From positions 920,001 through 984,000 of the forward strand of contig NZ_OZ035011.1 of the NCBI RefSeq assembly GCF_964031165.1: DNA of 64,000 nt, given 5' to 3'. The notes below the pieces were generated by a model. The model saw only the letters and a list, made by a program, of their open reading frames with translations. It made no database searches and had not been told where the DNA came from. Below are positions 63,328 through 64,000 of the stretch, piece by piece (positions within the stretch are counted from its first letter, which is position 1; each line of letters starts with the position of its first letter). This stretch comes from Rickettsiella endosymbiont of Rhagonycha lignosa (GTDB lineage: Bacteria; Pseudomonadota; Gammaproteobacteria; Diplorickettsiales; Diplorickettsiaceae). The position numbers and the translations under genes were made by a program.

Positions 63328-64000
63328 TTATTCCGAATTTTCAGCGTTTGCGACTAGATTTCCGGTAATAATACTTTCTTGAAGTTGCGCAGCAATTTCT
63401 TTTAAGCCGCCAGGCGAATGCGGTAACAAGATAGTCGTGCTTTTACTGTTAGCACCAATTTCTTTCAGTGTATCAAAATATTGTGTAATCAACGCCAAAT
63501 TCATGGTATCGGCTGCTGTCACTCCCGGAATAGCTTTTTGAAACTCACCGACAGATTGTTGTAAACCACAAATAATCGCTTTACGTTGATTAGCAATCCC
63601 CTCACCTTGTAAACGCTTACTTTCCGCTTCAGCTTCGGCTTGTTTAACTTTCAAAATCTTTTCTGCTTCTCCTTTAGCTTGTGCAGCGACTTGTAAACGT
63701 TGCTGTTCATTGATTTCATTCATGGCATGTTTCACTTTTTCATCGGGATCAATATTGGTGACCAACGCTTTCACAATTTCATAACCAAATTCTTGCATGG
63801 TGCCAGTTAATTCATTTTTTACGGCATTTGCGATACTATCTTTCTTTTCGAAGACTGCATCTAAACTCATGGTTGGAACTTCAGCACGTACCAAATCCAA
63901 AACATAAGCGGTGATTTGTTCTCTGGCATTTTCTAGTTTATAGAACGCATCATAGACGCGGTCTTCTTTAATTCGGTATTGAACAGAAACCTGAATTTTG
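63328..64000 (-). CDS. SPFH/Band 7 protein, HIR-like (partial)
   Basis: The 5' end lies beyond the window; the frame is open to 64000. The visible 224 residues contain YRIKEDRVYDAFYKLENARE, SLDAVFEKKDSIANAVKNEL and FGYEIVKALVTNIDPDEKVK. AMNEINEQQRLQVAAQAKGE, then AEKILKVKQAEAEAESKRLQ, come next, followed by YFDTLKEIGANSKSTTILLP. This C-terminal order strongly resembles the plant hypersensitive-induced-reaction (HIR) branch of SPFH proteins and their bacterial relatives. These form membrane-anchored oligomeric scaffolds. The SPFH core and any N-terminal anchor are not visible here. Confidence 0.85.
   Translation of the reverse strand, partial: KIQVSVQYRIKEDRVYDAFYKLENAREQITAYVLDLVRAEVPTMSLDAVFEKKDSIANAVKNELTGTMQEFGYEIVKALVTNIDPDEKVKHAMNEINEQQRLQVAAQAKGEAEKILKVKQAEAEAESKRLQGEGIANQRKAIICGLQQSVGEFQKAIPGVTAADTMNLALITQYFDTLKEIGANSKSTTILLPHSPGGLKEIAAQLQESIITGNLVANAENSE

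Overview
The window reads as a low-GC gammaproteobacterial chromosome from an intracellular, arthropod-associated lineage of the Legionellales, most like Rickettsiella, Diplorickettsia or Coxiella relatives. This is an inference. It rests on the order rpsB-tsf-pyrH-frr-uppS-cdsA-dxr-bamA-skp-lpxD-fabZ-lpxA-lpxB-rnhB, an ankyrin-repeat gene lodged in that cluster, a pdxS-pdxT pair, several dispersed palindromic repeats and many large paralogous secreted-type or effector-type proteins.

Layout. 0.4-1.9 kb: an alpha-helical tandem-repeat protein. 2.2-17.0 kb: one long minus-strand housekeeping block for translation (rpsB, tsf, frr), UMP kinase, isoprenoid, phospholipid and lipid A synthesis, and outer-membrane assembly. 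An ankyrin gene with a possible papain-like C-terminal half sits between tsf and pyrH, and rseP is absent from its usual place. 17.2-23.1 kb: wrbA, hda, pgsA-like, ihfB-like, obgE, rpmA, rplU, tRNA-Asn, mepB-like and a MazE/MazF-type pair.

23.2-60.1 kb is accessory. It opens with a gene fragment and an inverse-autotransporter-like adhesin. It is dominated by a family of large modular proteins that share a beta-rich module of about 95-120 residues (signature words LYKNG, DYLSV, VENxNxF and FYVSK). These are joined to three other shared parts: a 'PEDWELH' domain, an 'ELDIS..GFIACMYRP' C-terminal domain, and a helical 'EFMAxS..YYG' repeat protein ending in PVRYRKGA. Among them lie four small beta-type proteins arranged as an inverted duplication, two short 'YDPF' proteins, an IS3-family insertion, and many fragments. 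Most of the paralogues share a promoter-like block (ATTATGTAATTT, then AAAAGCTTTATAAT). A second mosaic at 46.9-56.7 kb is a phage- or island-like segment: integrase, regulator, replication-like protein, DUF6475-like protein and NrdR-like zinc ribbons. It is bracketed by two nearly identical VapB/VapC modules and also holds a helical membrane-active-looking protein and twin 56-60 aa hydrophobic peptides.

60.4-64.0 kb returns to housekeeping genes: an RhlE-type helicase, pdxS-pdxT (the deoxyxylulose-phosphate-independent vitamin B6 route) and a partial SPFH/HIR-like protein running off the right edge.

The candidate for an undescribed system is the modular beta-repeat family with its small beta proteins, shared promoters and UTR hairpins. 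Its function is unknown. Secreted effectors, surface material or an intracellular protein crystal/matrix are possibilities that the sequence alone cannot separate.
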